From the NCBI RefSeq assembly GCF_900102435.1, contig NZ_FNBU01000007.1, positions 1 to 64,000 of the forward strand: a stretch of 64,000 nucleotides of DNA. Reading direction: 5' to 3'. The position numbers and the translations under genes were made by a program. Below are positions 52,350-61,538 of the stretch, in pieces. The notes under the pieces are model-generated. The model had not been told where the DNA came from. It was given only the letters and a program-made list of their open reading frames with translations, and ran no database searches. Numbering within the stretch: position 1 is the first letter of the stretch; each line of letters begins with the position of its first letter. The DNA comes from Sporolituus thermophilus DSM 23256. GTDB taxonomy: Bacteria; Bacillota; Negativicutes; Sporomusales; Thermosinaceae.

Positions 52350-53228
52350 CTAGCCTAATTCGCTGATAATCATGCCGGCTACGATGAGAACGCAGCCGAT
52401 AATCTGTTTCACGGTCAGTATTTCCCCCAACAGAAGATAGGCGGCCAAACCGGCAAAAACGGGCTCCATGGCAAAAATAATCGCCGTCCGGGTGGCGGTG
52501 GTAAAGCGCTGCATGGTATTCTGCACCACGAGCGCCACCGCCGTAGCGGGAATGGCCGTTACCGCCAGGGCAACCCATACCTTGCGGCTGAAAACGGCCG
52601 GGACCGGCTCGAAAGCAAAACCGCCGGCCAGCCCGGCGGCAGCAACGGCGCCGATCTGGAGAATGGCCAAAACAACGGCGTCCCCGCGCGGCGCATATTG
52701 CCCGACCATGACGATATGGGCGCCGAATGCCACGGCGGCCAGCAAAGTAAGGACGTCGCCGACATTAAACCGGAAATCGCTGCTGAGCGTGAGCAGCCCC
52801 AAACCTAAAACAGCGCTGATAATCCCCGCCACGGTCGCCGGTCCGGGGCCCTTTTGCCCCCAGAAGCGGCCAATAACGGGAACAAGGATAACGGAAAGAC
52901 CGGTGATAAAACCTGAATTAGCTGCTGTCGTGTACTCTAGACCGATCGTCTGCAGCGCAAAGCCGCCAAACAGAACCAAACCGATAAGACCGGCGAGGCG
53001 GGCGTGACTCCGCCAGGCGGCCAGCAGCCGCCGGTGATACAGTACCGCCAAAAACAAAAAAGCCAGGCCGAACCGGATGCCTACAAACCAAAAAGGGCCA
53101 ATATCGGCCAACGCGTTCTTTACTACCACGAAAGTAGTTCCCCAGATCAAAGTAACAAAAAGCAGCGACAGATCGGCTACTATACGCCGGCTGACGCCGC
53201 CGGCCGCCGTCCCTGTTTCCAGTTCCAT
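52350..53228 (-). CDS. EamA/DMT-family transporter
   Basis: A 292-aa protein with ten membrane segments in two EamA repeats ('LIWGTTFVVVKNAL' at the first repeat, 'RTAIIFAMEPVFAGLAAYLLLGE' in the second). ATG at 53228 with AAGGAGA upstream; three extra codons to a TTG are possible. It follows the NiaR gene by 18 nt, so it may carry a vitamin or NAD precursor, but that is inference. Confidence 0.88.
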   Translation of the reverse strand: MELETGTAAGGVSRRIVADLSLLFVTLIWGTTFVVVKNALADIGPFWFVGIRFGLAFLFLAVLYHRRLLAAWRSHARLAGLIGLVLFGGFALQTIGLEYTTAANSGFITGLSVILVPVIGRFWGQKGPGPATVAGIISAVLGLGLLTLSSDFRFNVGDVLTLLAAVAFGAHIVMVGQYAPRGDAVVLAILQIGAVAAAGLAGGFAFEPVPAVFSRKVWVALAVTAIPATAVALVVQNTMQRFTTATRTAIIFAMEPVFAGLAAYLLLGEILTVKQIIGCVLIVAGMIISELG

Positions 53229-53246
53229 AAACGACAAATCTCCTTC

Positions 53247-53762
53247 CTAACTAAGCAATATTCCCTGCTGCCTGAGGGCGCCTTCAATCTCCGCCAACAC
53301 CTGGGGCGACGGCGCCTCGACCGTGTGCAGATGCACCCCGCCGGTAACCACCGACAGCGGCTTGGCGCCGCTTTCCTCCAACTTCCGCAAAAACTCCGCC
53401 AAATCACGCCGCGACGCCAGCATCAGATTCGCCCGAATCTCACCATACAAAGGATGTTCGACGATAACATCCAGCACCTTGCCGCCATGGTCGATAATGA
53501 TGGCCAGTTCCTCCGCCAGGCTGTCCCGGCCGTGCCGGCAGGCCAGTTTGGCCGTCACTGCCGACCGCGGATTGGCCACCGGAACAAGATAGCCTTGCGG
53601 CGTGGCATAAATTTCCTGTCCCGCGGCGCGTAAAATGGCAATATCCCCTACGATTACCTGCCGGCTAACGCCAAGTTCCCTGGACAGAGCCGTTCCCGTC
53701 ACCGGCGCCGCCGCCTGTTTTAGCATGGTCAATAATTTTTCCCGCCGCGTTTTTGCATCCAT
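53247..53762 (-). CDS. niaR: NiaR-type transcription repressor
   Basis: A 171-aa protein with an N-terminal HTH_11 helix-turn-helix ('VTGTALSRELGVSRQVIVGDIAILRAAG'). A 3H domain follows with conserved His in 'HGRDSL', 'VEHPLYGEI' and 'GGVHLHTV'. In Firmicutes NiaR senses niacin and represses NAD-synthesis or niacin-uptake genes. ATG at 53762 after GAGG; the longer frame would run through the divergent promoter region of the LutC-like gene. Confidence 0.92.
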   Translation of the reverse strand: MDAKTRREKLLTMLKQAAAPVTGTALSRELGVSRQVIVGDIAILRAAGQEIYATPQGYLVPVANPRSAVTAKLACRHGRDSLAEELAIIIDHGGKVLDVIVEHPLYGEIRANLMLASRRDLAEFLRKLEESGAKPLSVVTGGVHLHTVEAPSPQVLAEIEGALRQQGILLS

Positions 53763-53850
53763 CGCCGTCACCTCATCCTTAGCAAAAAGGTAAAATTTAG
53801 TCTGTGTCGAAGAAAATGAATTATACAAGACAGTAAGGAGGTAAGTCCGA

Positions 53851-54492
53851 ATGAAAGAGTTCAAAACTTGGCATCACGACACCCTGGCGGCCAGGGTAGT
53901 GGAAGCCCTCAAAAAGAATAACTTCAATGCCGTTTATTTTCCGAACCGGCAGGAAGCCATCAACTACATTCTGTCCCTCGTGCCGGCCGAAGCTACCGTC
54001 GGTATCGGCGGCTCCTGGACAATCCGGGAATTGGGCCTCGACGACATGCTGGAACAGCGCGGCCATACCGTCTATAATCATAATAAGCCCGGTCTCAGTC
54101 CGGAAGTGTCGCTAGAGCTCAGACGGAAAGAACTCACATGCGACGTCTTCTTCACCAGCACCAATGCACTGACCCTGGACGGCCAACTCGTCAATGTGGA
54201 CGGCACCGGCAACCGCGTAGCCGCCATGATGTTTGGCCCTAAAAAAGTCATCGTCATCGCCGGTGTAAACAAAATCGTCCGCGACGTGCAAGAGGCGGAA
54301 AGCCGGATCAAACTTTACGCCGCTCCGCCTAACAATAAACGTCTCAACCGGCCCAATCCGTGCGTTCAAACCGGTACTTGCATGGACTGCCAAGGCCCGA
54401 CCCGCATCTGCAATATTACTACCGTGCTGCGCAAAAAACCAAGCCTCACTGACATCAACATCGTTATCATCGGCGAAGAGCTCGGGTTCTAA
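53851..54492 (+). CDS. LutC/YkgG-family (DUF162) protein
   Basis: A 213-aa protein of the lactate-utilization C family. 'TVGIGGSWTIRELGL' and 'NALTLDGQLVNVDGTGNRVAAM' are typical of the LUD domain. Cys in 'CVQTGTCMDC' near the C-terminus are common in anaerobe versions. AAGGAGG lies 8-9 nt before the ATG. No LutA/LutB partners are adjacent, so the function is open. Confidence 0.88.
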   Translation: MKEFKTWHHDTLAARVVEALKKNNFNAVYFPNRQEAINYILSLVPAEATVGIGGSWTIRELGLDDMLEQRGHTVYNHNKPGLSPEVSLELRRKELTCDVFFTSTNALTLDGQLVNVDGTGNRVAAMMFGPKKVIVIAGVNKIVRDVQEAESRIKLYAAPPNNKRLNRPNPCVQTGTCMDCQGPTRICNITTVLRKKPSLTDINIVIIGEELGF

Positions 54493-54497
54493 GCGCG

Positions 54498-54528
54498 AAA
54501 AAACCGCACGCTTTCCGTGCGGTTTTTT
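54498..54528. terminator. Bidirectional terminator
   Basis: aaaaaaccgcacg/cgtgcggtttttt between convergent genes. Confidence 0.88.
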
Positions 54529-54568
54529 ATTTCGCCACACCGCCCTTAAATTCCCTGCCGGTCGCGGC

Positions 54569-56155
54569 TCATATGCAGGCCGTATTGTTTGCAAGCGGCA
54601 GCTGCACAGTGAAAGTAGCGCCTTCGCCCGGCCGGCTGTCGACCCGGATGCTCCCGCCGTGGCGTTGGACGATAGAGTAACATACCGACAGGCCTAAACC
54701 GGTGCCCTCCGCTTTCGTCGTAAAAAAAGGAGTGCCAAGATGCGGCAAAATATCTTCCGGGATACCAGGACCGTTGTCGGTCACACTAACGACGGCCCGG
54801 TCTCCGTCAGTGCGGAGGGCGATATAGACGCTGCCGCCTTTAGGGGCCGCCTCGATAGCATTGCGCACCAGATTTATCCATACCTGCTTGAGCTGCGAGA
54901 CGTCGCCGCAAACCGCCACATCCTCGCCGGGCATAAACTCCAGGGCAACATTCTTGCCCAACGCCAGGCTTTCCATCAGCAGTATCACGTTATTTAAAAC
55001 ACTCCGTAAATTCACTGCCGCAAATTGCGGCACCTGCGGCGGGCGGGCCAATAGGTGAAATTCTCGGATAAGCTTTTCGATGCGCTCAATCTCGACCTGA
55101 ATAATTTCCAGATGCTCGCGGGGAACAGGCCGTTCGCCCCTTACCATAATTAACTGGATAAAGCCCTTAACCGATGTAAGCGGATTGCGGATTTCATGGG
55201 CGATACCGGCGGCAAGCTGGCCGACACTGGCTAGCCGCTCAAGCCGCATCGCTTCCACCAGTTCTCGGTAGCGCCGCGCCTGGCGCACGCGGCCGTAAAT
55301 CAGCCCCAGCGACACCCCGATCAGACACAATACGCCTATGGTCGGCAGGGAATCCCGTAAAAGAATGGCATATACCTCCGCAATCGGCGTCGCCATCACC
55401 ACGCGCCAACCGGTATTTTTGACAGTCGTAAACACAAATAGTTTTTCCAGATCATCCAAATAAGAACTGGCAACAACATAACCGTCACCCGGGACAAAAA
55501 AACGCTGGCCGCTAATGGTTAATTCATGTTTTTCCGGGTAAATTTCTTTGATGCGGGGATGATACAAAAAACGCCCGGCACTGTCGATGACAAAAATATA
55601 ATGTTGGGATTTAACCGGCGCAATCCCCGCGATTTTCGCCACTTCATCCAGCGCAACACCGGCCAGCAATACTGCTATGACGTGGCCATTATCGTCAAAA
55701 ACCGGGACACGCAAGCTGACAAACGCGTCTTCTAAGCCATTAACAGTTATACGGTCAGAAATAACGAGCCTACCTTGTGCAGCAGCAGAAAAACTGACCG
55801 GATCAGGGATGCGAATCGGGGCGTCACGCCCATCGACTATCACATTCCCATGCAAATCTGCTAGGCCCATACGACAAAATTCTAGAACCTGCATGGCCTG
55901 ACCTAGTTTGGGCCTAACCCGGTTCGGATCCAGGCTGCGGATGTCGGGATCGGTTGCCAATAAATTAAGCGCCAGCAAGCGGCCATTGAAGTTGAGTTCC
56001 AAATCATTCGCCACCTGCCGCGTGCTGCTGCGCTGCTCGGCCACCAACGCCCGGTACTTGGCGGTAAAATAGGCGGCACCTAGACCAACGATAATTGCGG
56101 TGACGACCACAATCGTCAATATGCGAGCCCAAAAATCCCAGGAGCGGATATTCAT
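54569..56155 (-). CDS. Membrane sensor histidine kinase
   Basis: A 528-aa kinase. Membrane segment 1 lies at ~13-33, a Cache-like extracellular sensor at ~40-275, and segment 2 at ~280-300. HisKA has the phospho-His in 'AGIAHEIRNPLTSVKGF', and HATPase motifs are 'NLVRNAIEAA', 'VTDNGPGIP' and 'GTGLGLSV'. The Cache domain suggests an external small-molecule signal. No response regulator is adjacent, so it is an orphan. ATG at 56155 is preferred to a GTG that falls on the Shine-Dalgarno sequence. Confidence 0.92.
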   Translation of the reverse strand: MNIRSWDFWARILTIVVVTAIIVGLGAAYFTAKYRALVAEQRSSTRQVANDLELNFNGRLLALNLLATDPDIRSLDPNRVRPKLGQAMQVLEFCRMGLADLHGNVIVDGRDAPIRIPDPVSFSAAAQGRLVISDRITVNGLEDAFVSLRVPVFDDNGHVIAVLLAGVALDEVAKIAGIAPVKSQHYIFVIDSAGRFLYHPRIKEIYPEKHELTISGQRFFVPGDGYVVASSYLDDLEKLFVFTTVKNTGWRVVMATPIAEVYAILLRDSLPTIGVLCLIGVSLGLIYGRVRQARRYRELVEAMRLERLASVGQLAAGIAHEIRNPLTSVKGFIQLIMVRGERPVPREHLEIIQVEIERIEKLIREFHLLARPPQVPQFAAVNLRSVLNNVILLMESLALGKNVALEFMPGEDVAVCGDVSQLKQVWINLVRNAIEAAPKGGSVYIALRTDGDRAVVSVTDNGPGIPEDILPHLGTPFFTTKAEGTGLGLSVCYSIVQRHGGSIRVDSRPGEGATFTVQLPLANNTACI

Positions 56156-56290
56156 GGCAGTTAACACTTCCTTTAATTGACATATTTCGCCAATATTCTC
56201 AAATTACCTGCCATGAATCGTTTTTTCGCACATAGTATTTATTATGCCCTGAGGGACATTACCCATTGCAGCAGGCAAGTCTACCAAAAA

Positions 56291-56320
56291 GAAAGCGCTG
56301 GACACACGTCCAGCGCTTTC
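56291..56320 (-). terminator. Terminator of tRNA Asn-Glu-Val operon
   Basis: gaaagcgctggac/gtccagcgctttc stem flanked by A and T runs. Confidence 0.88.
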
Positions 56321-56324
56321 TTTT

Positions 56325-56400
<76 letters not shown>

Positions 56401-56406
56401 ATATAG

Positions 56407-56481
56407 TGGTGACCCGTAGGGGATTCGAACCCCTGATACCGCCGTGAAAGGGCGGTGTCTTAACCACTTGACCAACGGGCC
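56407..56481 (-). tRNA. tRNA-Glu(TTC)
   Basis: 75 nt with encoded CCA. Anticodon loop CTTTCAC, anticodon TTC. Confidence 0.95.
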
Positions 56482-56486
56482 CTAAT

Positions 56487-56561
56487 TGGCTCCTCGAGCA
56501 GGACTCGAACCTGCAACCACTCGGTTAACAGCCGAGTGCTCTACCATTGAGCTATCGAGGA
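56487..56561 (-). tRNA. tRNA-Asn(GTT)
   Basis: 75 nt with encoded CCA. Anticodon loop CTGTTAA, anticodon GTT. First of the three. Confidence 0.95.
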
Positions 56562-56576
56562 ACAACGACATAATGT

Positions 56577-56605
56577 ATTATATGACATCTCCGTCAAAAA
56601 TGCAA
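56577..56605 (-). promoter_or_regulatory. tRNA operon promoter
   Basis: TTGCAT (56600-56605), 17 bp, TATAAT (56577-56582), ahead of tRNA-Asn. Confidence 0.7.
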
Positions 56606-56625
56606 GAGGGCGAAGGACAAAATTT

Positions 56626-57609
56626 TTACTGGAAATTTCTTGCTTCGGGATTAAGACAATTGGGCGGCATCCGGCCGTCCAGAGCGGCAAGAATGTTTTC
56701 CACCGCGACGAGCCCCATCTTGGTGCGCGTTTCTAGAGTAGCACTGCCTAAATGCGGCGGGATGACGACGTTGTCGAGCTCAGCCAGGCCCTCCGCCAAC
56801 GCAGGCTCGTTTTCAAAGACATCAAGACCGGCTCCCCAAATCTCACCTTGCCGCAGCGCCGCCACCAGCGCTTTTTCGTCGACCACCGGCCCCCTTGCCG
56901 TATTAATGAGGATGGCCGTAGACTTCATCAGCTTGAGCTCCCGCTCGCCAATCAAATGGTGCGTCTCGGGCGTAAGCGGCACATGGAGCGAGATAAAATC
57001 GGCTTCCCGCAGCAGAGTATCGAAGTCAACGTAAGTAGCGCCTGTTTCCCGTTCAAAGTCCGGCTTGCGGGAGCGGCCGGTGTACAAAATCTTCATGTCA
57101 AAACCTTTGGCCCGCCGGGCAAAGGCGGCGCCAATCCGGCCGGCGCCAATAATACCCACCGTCTTGCCTGTTACCTCCTGCCCAAGCATCAAGAGCGGCC
57201 CCCAACCGTGGAATTTACCGGCCCGGGTAAACTTGTCGCCCTCCACGACCCGCCGCGCTACGGCGAAGAGGAGCGCCCAGGCCATGTCAGCTGTGGCGGC
57301 GGTAAGAACATCAGGGGTGTTGCTGATAAAAATGCCCCGCTTGGTGGCGGCCGCCACGTCAATGTTATTGTACCCGACGGCATAATTGGCAAAAATGCGG
57401 CACTGTTTGCCGGCCGCCGCCAGTACGGCGTCATCGATCGTATCGGTAAGCAGACATAGTACTGCATCCCGGCCGGCCACCTTGGCTAACAACTCGTCAC
57501 GCGTCAGGACGCGGTCCTCGGGATTGACTTCCACCTGGCAGCGCTGGCGTAAAATTTCCAGCGCCTTATCCGGTATCCGGCGGGTTACATAGACGTTAAA
57601 TTTGGCCAT
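56626..57609 (-). CDS. D-2-hydroxyacid dehydrogenase (glyoxylate/hydroxypyruvate reductase type)
   Basis: A 327-aa NAD(P)-dependent dehydrogenase. 'VGIIGAGRIGAAFARRA' (nucleotide fold), 'INTARGPVVDEKAL' (catalytic Arg), 'DVFENEPAL' (Glu) and 'PPHLGSAT' (His) form the full signature. ATG at 57609 has GGAGGTGACTG in front. Likely reduces glyoxylate or hydroxypyruvate; exact 2-oxoacid unproven. Confidence 0.93.
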   Translation of the reverse strand: MAKFNVYVTRRIPDKALEILRQRCQVEVNPEDRVLTRDELLAKVAGRDAVLCLLTDTIDDAVLAAAGKQCRIFANYAVGYNNIDVAAATKRGIFISNTPDVLTAATADMAWALLFAVARRVVEGDKFTRAGKFHGWGPLLMLGQEVTGKTVGIIGAGRIGAAFARRAKGFDMKILYTGRSRKPDFERETGATYVDFDTLLREADFISLHVPLTPETHHLIGERELKLMKSTAILINTARGPVVDEKALVAALRQGEIWGAGLDVFENEPALAEGLAELDNVVIPPHLGSATLETRTKMGLVAVENILAALDGRMPPNCLNPEARNFQ

Positions 57610-57787
57610 ACAGTCACCTCCTGATAGTGGTAAGCGGAACGCGGAAAGTAGTAAGTAGTAGATGTATTTCATAATATTCGGGTAAAGGCCGTTTTTTCCT
57701 GTTACAATCCAAAACAGGAATAATTTAGCCTAATGGTAAAGATTATATTACAGGAAATTTATTTGCCATGCAAAGGAGGAACCTCTA

Positions 57788-58900
57788 TTGGATCCGCGAA
57801 TCGCGACGCTAGCCCATAACCTTATAACCTATTCTACGGATCTTAAACCAGGCGAAAAACTTCTCATTGAAGTCTTTGACAATGCCCTGCCGCTGGCCAA
57901 GGCGCTCGTCGCCGAAGCTTATGCCGCCGGAGCGCTGCCTTTTGTCACCCTCAAAAACAACACCCTGCAGCGGACGCTGCTGCGCGGCGCCACCGCCGAG
58001 CAACTCAAATTGATTGGCCAGTGGGAAGGCGAACGGATGAAGGCAATGGACGCCTATATCGGCATTCGGGCCAGCGACAATGTGAGCGAACTATCCGATG
58101 TGCCACCGGAGAAATTGCAGCTTTATCAGCAACACTGGTCTAAACCTGTCCATATTGATATCCGCGTCCCCAACACCAAATGGTGTGTCCTGCGCTACCC
58201 CAACGCCGCAATGGCCCAACTGGCCAACATGAGTACCGAGGCCTTTGAAGACTTCTATTTTAAAGTCTGCAACCTTGACTATGCCCGCATGGGCCGGGCG
58301 ATGGATCCCCTCGTCGCCCTTCTGGAAAAGACGGACAAAGTGCGCATCATTGGCCCCGGCACCGACCTCACCTTCTCGATTAAGGGCATCGGCGCCGTTA
58401 AGTGCTGTGGCCTCCGCAACATCCCCGACGGCGAGGTATATACGGCGCCGGTCCGCAATTCGGTCAACGGCGTCCTTTCCTACAACACCCCTGCCGTCTA
58501 CCAGGGCGTCACTTACGAAAATATCCGCTTTGAGTTCCGGGAAGGCAAAATCGTCCGGGCTACCGCCAATGATACCGAAAAAATTAATAAGGTTCTTGAC
58601 ACTGACGAAGGCGCCCGGTATATCGGCGAGTTCGCGCTGGGCGTTAATCCCTATATTGAGAAACCGATGAAAGATACCCTATTTGACGAAAAGATTAAAG
58701 GCAGCTTTCACTTCACGCCCGGCAACGCCTACGACAAGACCTTCAACGGCAACCGTTCGGCCATTCACTGGGATTTGGTCTGTATTCAAAATCCGGAGTA
58801 CGGCGGCGGCGAAATTTGGTTTGACGATCGGCTGGTGCGTAAAGACGGGCGGTTTGTCCTGCCCGAACTCTCCGGCCTAAATCCGGAAAACCTGGTATAA
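57788..58900 (+). CDS. M29-family aminopeptidase
   Basis: A 370-aa metallo-aminopeptidase (AmpS/PepS type). The Glu/His metal residues characteristic of M29 appear in 'EFREGKI', 'GEFALGVNP' and 'SAIHWDLV'. TTG start, 8 nt after AAAGGAGG. An inverted repeat cctgtt/aacagg near 57700 could be an operator. A shared bidirectional terminator separates it from speE. Confidence 0.92.
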   Translation: MDPRIATLAHNLITYSTDLKPGEKLLIEVFDNALPLAKALVAEAYAAGALPFVTLKNNTLQRTLLRGATAEQLKLIGQWEGERMKAMDAYIGIRASDNVSELSDVPPEKLQLYQQHWSKPVHIDIRVPNTKWCVLRYPNAAMAQLANMSTEAFEDFYFKVCNLDYARMGRAMDPLVALLEKTDKVRIIGPGTDLTFSIKGIGAVKCCGLRNIPDGEVYTAPVRNSVNGVLSYNTPAVYQGVTYENIRFEFREGKIVRATANDTEKINKVLDTDEGARYIGEFALGVNPYIEKPMKDTLFDEKIKGSFHFTPGNAYDKTFNGNRSAIHWDLVCIQNPEYGGGEIWFDDRLVRKDGRFVLPELSGLNPENLV

Positions 58901-58905
58901 CGTGC

Positions 58906-58947
58906 AAAAAGCGCCCTCGCGCTAAAGAGCGCAAGAGCGCTTTTTTA
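58906..58947. terminator. Bidirectional terminator, nested hairpin
   Basis: Outer aaaagcgc/gcgctttt and inner gcgct/agcgc, T run on the plus side. Confidence 0.78.
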
Positions 58948-59781
58948 TTATTTAAGCAGTTCTTTGACAAAATTGGGGAGCACAAAGCAGCTTTTTTGAA
59001 TATCGCGGTTGTAGTACCGGGTGTTCAGTTCCGGCAGTTTGGCAGTATCAACATTGAGCGGATCATACTGCTTGGAACCGATGGTAAAGCAGTGCGTGCC
59101 GCCGGGATAGAGGGGAATTTGCGTTAGATACAAACGGGTGATCGGGAACAGGGAGGAAATGTCCTTCCACAGGCGTTTGATCAGGGGCTGATGGAAGAAA
59201 GGCGATTCGGTCTGCTGCACGAACAGGCCGTCGGCTTTGAGCGCTTTGTAGACATCTTTGTAGAATTCGTAAGTGAACAGGCCTTCGCCGGGACCAATGG
59301 GGTCGGAGCAGTCAACTATGATAACATCATAGAAGTTTTCCGCTTCTTTCATGTGCTTGATGCCATCGTCAATCTTCAGATGTACTTTCGGGTGGTTATT
59401 GATTAACGCCTCGCTGATTTCCGGCAGGTACTTTTTGCAGACATCAACGACCAGTCCGTCGATTTCCACCATTTCGGCCCGCTCGACCGAAGGATGCTTA
59501 ACCACTTCGCGGATGGTGCCGCCGTCGCCGCCGCCAATGACCAGCACGTTTTTCGGATTGGGATGGGTAAAGAGGGGCACATGGGCGATCATTTCATGAT
59601 AAACAAACTCGTCAAAGATAGAGGTCTGAAATACTCCATCCAAGACCAGCATCCGGCCGAACTCATAAGTATCCACAACGACAACTTCCTGAAACTCCGA
59701 CTTGCCGGTAAACAGCGCCTCTTTCACCCGGCAGGTCAGCCCCAGGTTCTTGGTCTGTCTTTCGGTAATCCACAACTCCAT
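58948..59781 (-). CDS. speE: Spermidine synthase
   Basis: A 277-aa aminopropyltransferase: putrescine + decarboxylated SAM -> spermidine. 'VLVIGGGDGGTIREV' (SAM motif), 'DCSDPIGPGEGLFT' with the catalytic Asp, and full length. Ribosome binding site AGGAGGAGATGAC. No speD is adjacent in the window. Confidence 0.96.
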   Translation of the reverse strand: MELWITERQTKNLGLTCRVKEALFTGKSEFQEVVVVDTYEFGRMLVLDGVFQTSIFDEFVYHEMIAHVPLFTHPNPKNVLVIGGGDGGTIREVVKHPSVERAEMVEIDGLVVDVCKKYLPEISEALINNHPKVHLKIDDGIKHMKEAENFYDVIIVDCSDPIGPGEGLFTYEFYKDVYKALKADGLFVQQTESPFFHQPLIKRLWKDISSLFPITRLYLTQIPLYPGGTHCFTIGSKQYDPLNVDTAKLPELNTRYYNRDIQKSCFVLPNFVKELLK

Positions 59782-59933
59782 CTGTCATCTCCTCCTAATC
59801 GGTGTTATTATAAACCACGGATTTACCTGTCTATGCGCAATCTACAATATCGAATTTTATCATAAATATTACCAGGTGAAAAGATGGCAACGGAAAATTA
59901 CGGCCTCGCACCAACCGGGCGAGGCCGCGAGAC

Positions 59934-61538
59934 TTAAAATTCATCTTCCCACTTGATAAAGGGCGCGGGGAGGTCAACCATAGCGTTAACCATGAGCTCG
60001 ACCAGACCGCCATAGATAATGTTGTATTTCTCTTTGAACTCGTAATGCTCTTGGAGTATGTCGCGGGCCGAACCCTTGCAGTTCGAGCAGGGAGCACAGT
60101 AGTATTTGGGAATGGACGGATCAAGGCAGTCTTTGAATGCCTCCAGCACCTGCAGCGCTTTGGCCCGGCCGATAACGTTGTTGCGCCACTCAGGGAAATT
60201 GTAGGAATTCATGATGGCAAAGCCGCTGCCGCCGCCACAGCAGTAGTTCTGTGTGCCAGCGTGCGGCATTTCGCGGAACTGGCCGGGAGCAACAATGCGT
60301 TTAATGATGTTGCGCTGCGGATTAACAATGCCCATCAGGCGTACGATATTACAGGGGTCATGGAGCGTAACCGGGAAGTTGTTGCGGGCCGGGTCGAACT
60401 TGATAACGCCGCTGGTGACAATCTGCTCCAGTAACGGCAGGCAGCTTTCGCGGGGAATGGCCAAATCGCCTATGCAAACGCGGTCGGCAATTTCCACGAG
60501 CGCTTTGGTGGCGTGGCCGCATTCGCCAACGACAATCTTCTTAACGCCTAGTTTCTTGGCGGCCTGCACCTGGGCCACGGCAATGCGCGAATACTGGACA
60601 TCGTCATACCAGGTGCCGTAGTTAACGCCTTCGTAACCCATCACTTCACTGGACAGCGTCCAGCTAAGGCCGGCCGCTTCAAACAGAATGGCGAACGCCG
60701 CCGGGTTTTCCGGCCAGGCGACATACTCACCGGCGTTATGGATGAGCAGGATGTCGGCGCCTTTTTTATCCACGGGAATTTTGATGCGGCGGCCGATTTT
60801 TTCCTCGATGTCGTCTTCGATAAATTCAATGGTGTCAAGGAAGGCCGCCGGCGTCATGCCGGTGGACGAGCCGGTCTGCAGATGGCGCATGGTCCCGTTT
60901 TTATGTACCGCTTCCGGGGCAATGCCGAGTTCTTGGCTGAAGAGTTTGCGCAGTTCACGCGTGAGCAGACCGTTGTCAACACCGATAGGACAGGTGGAGG
61001 CGCAGCGGCGGCAAATTGAACAGCGGTAGGACAGCTCGGCCAGGCGGTAGATTACCCGCCAATTAAGGTCGATGTCGGCGCCAACGAAGCTACTCAGCAG
61101 CCGGCCGCTGGTCGTAAAGTATTTGCGATAAATTTTCCGCAGCACTTCCGAGCGGTAGTTGGGCCGGTAGATGTCCTGCCGGCCGCTGCAGGTATACACC
61201 GGACAGGCCTCGTTACAGGTATTGCAGCGGACGCAGTATTCGGTGCTGAGCAGCGCCGGCATGAGGAACGTCCAGTTGTTTTCCTTCTTAAACAGCTTTT
61301 CCAGGCCCCGCAGGAACTTGTTGACCAGGGCGTCTTCCTCTTCTTTGCTCTGCGGCTTGGGCAGACCGAGGGCCGAAAAGCCGTCCAGGGAGAAATCGTA
61401 TTTTTCCATCCAGTCCGGTTTGACCGGCTTAAACGGTTTTTCTTCGTACCCGGGTACCGGCTGGAGTTCACTCACATCAAGCGGAGAAAGTATGTCCGCC
61501 GGTTTGGCCAAGTCCTTTATCCTGACTCTTTGTTTCAT
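59934..61538 (-). CDS. Fe-S oxidoreductase, DsrK/HdrD-like
   Basis: A 534-aa protein. Two ferredoxin-type [4Fe-4S] motifs lie near residues 100-115 ('CVRCNTCNEACP') and 170-185 ('CSICRRCASTCP'). Two CCG-type cysteine domains follow in the C-terminal half ('HDPCNIV', 'NYCCGGG', 'CAPCSNC'), as in the catalytic subunit of heterodisulfide reductase-like DsrK/HmcF/TmcB. It overlaps the membrane subunit gene by 62 nt; the ATG has GGAGGTG upstream. It probably takes quinol electrons from its partner to reduce a disulfide-type or unknown cytosolic acceptor. Confidence 0.88.
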   Translation of the reverse strand: MKQRVRIKDLAKPADILSPLDVSELQPVPGYEEKPFKPVKPDWMEKYDFSLDGFSALGLPKPQSKEEEDALVNKFLRGLEKLFKKENNWTFLMPALLSTEYCVRCNTCNEACPVYTCSGRQDIYRPNYRSEVLRKIYRKYFTTSGRLLSSFVGADIDLNWRVIYRLAELSYRCSICRRCASTCPIGVDNGLLTRELRKLFSQELGIAPEAVHKNGTMRHLQTGSSTGMTPAAFLDTIEFIEDDIEEKIGRRIKIPVDKKGADILLIHNAGEYVAWPENPAAFAILFEAAGLSWTLSSEVMGYEGVNYGTWYDDVQYSRIAVAQVQAAKKLGVKKIVVGECGHATKALVEIADRVCIGDLAIPRESCLPLLEQIVTSGVIKFDPARNNFPVTLHDPCNIVRLMGIVNPQRNIIKRIVAPGQFREMPHAGTQNYCCGGGSGFAIMNSYNFPEWRNNVIGRAKALQVLEAFKDCLDPSIPKYYCAPCSNCKGSARDILQEHYEFKEKYNIIYGGLVELMVNAMVDLPAPFIKWEDEF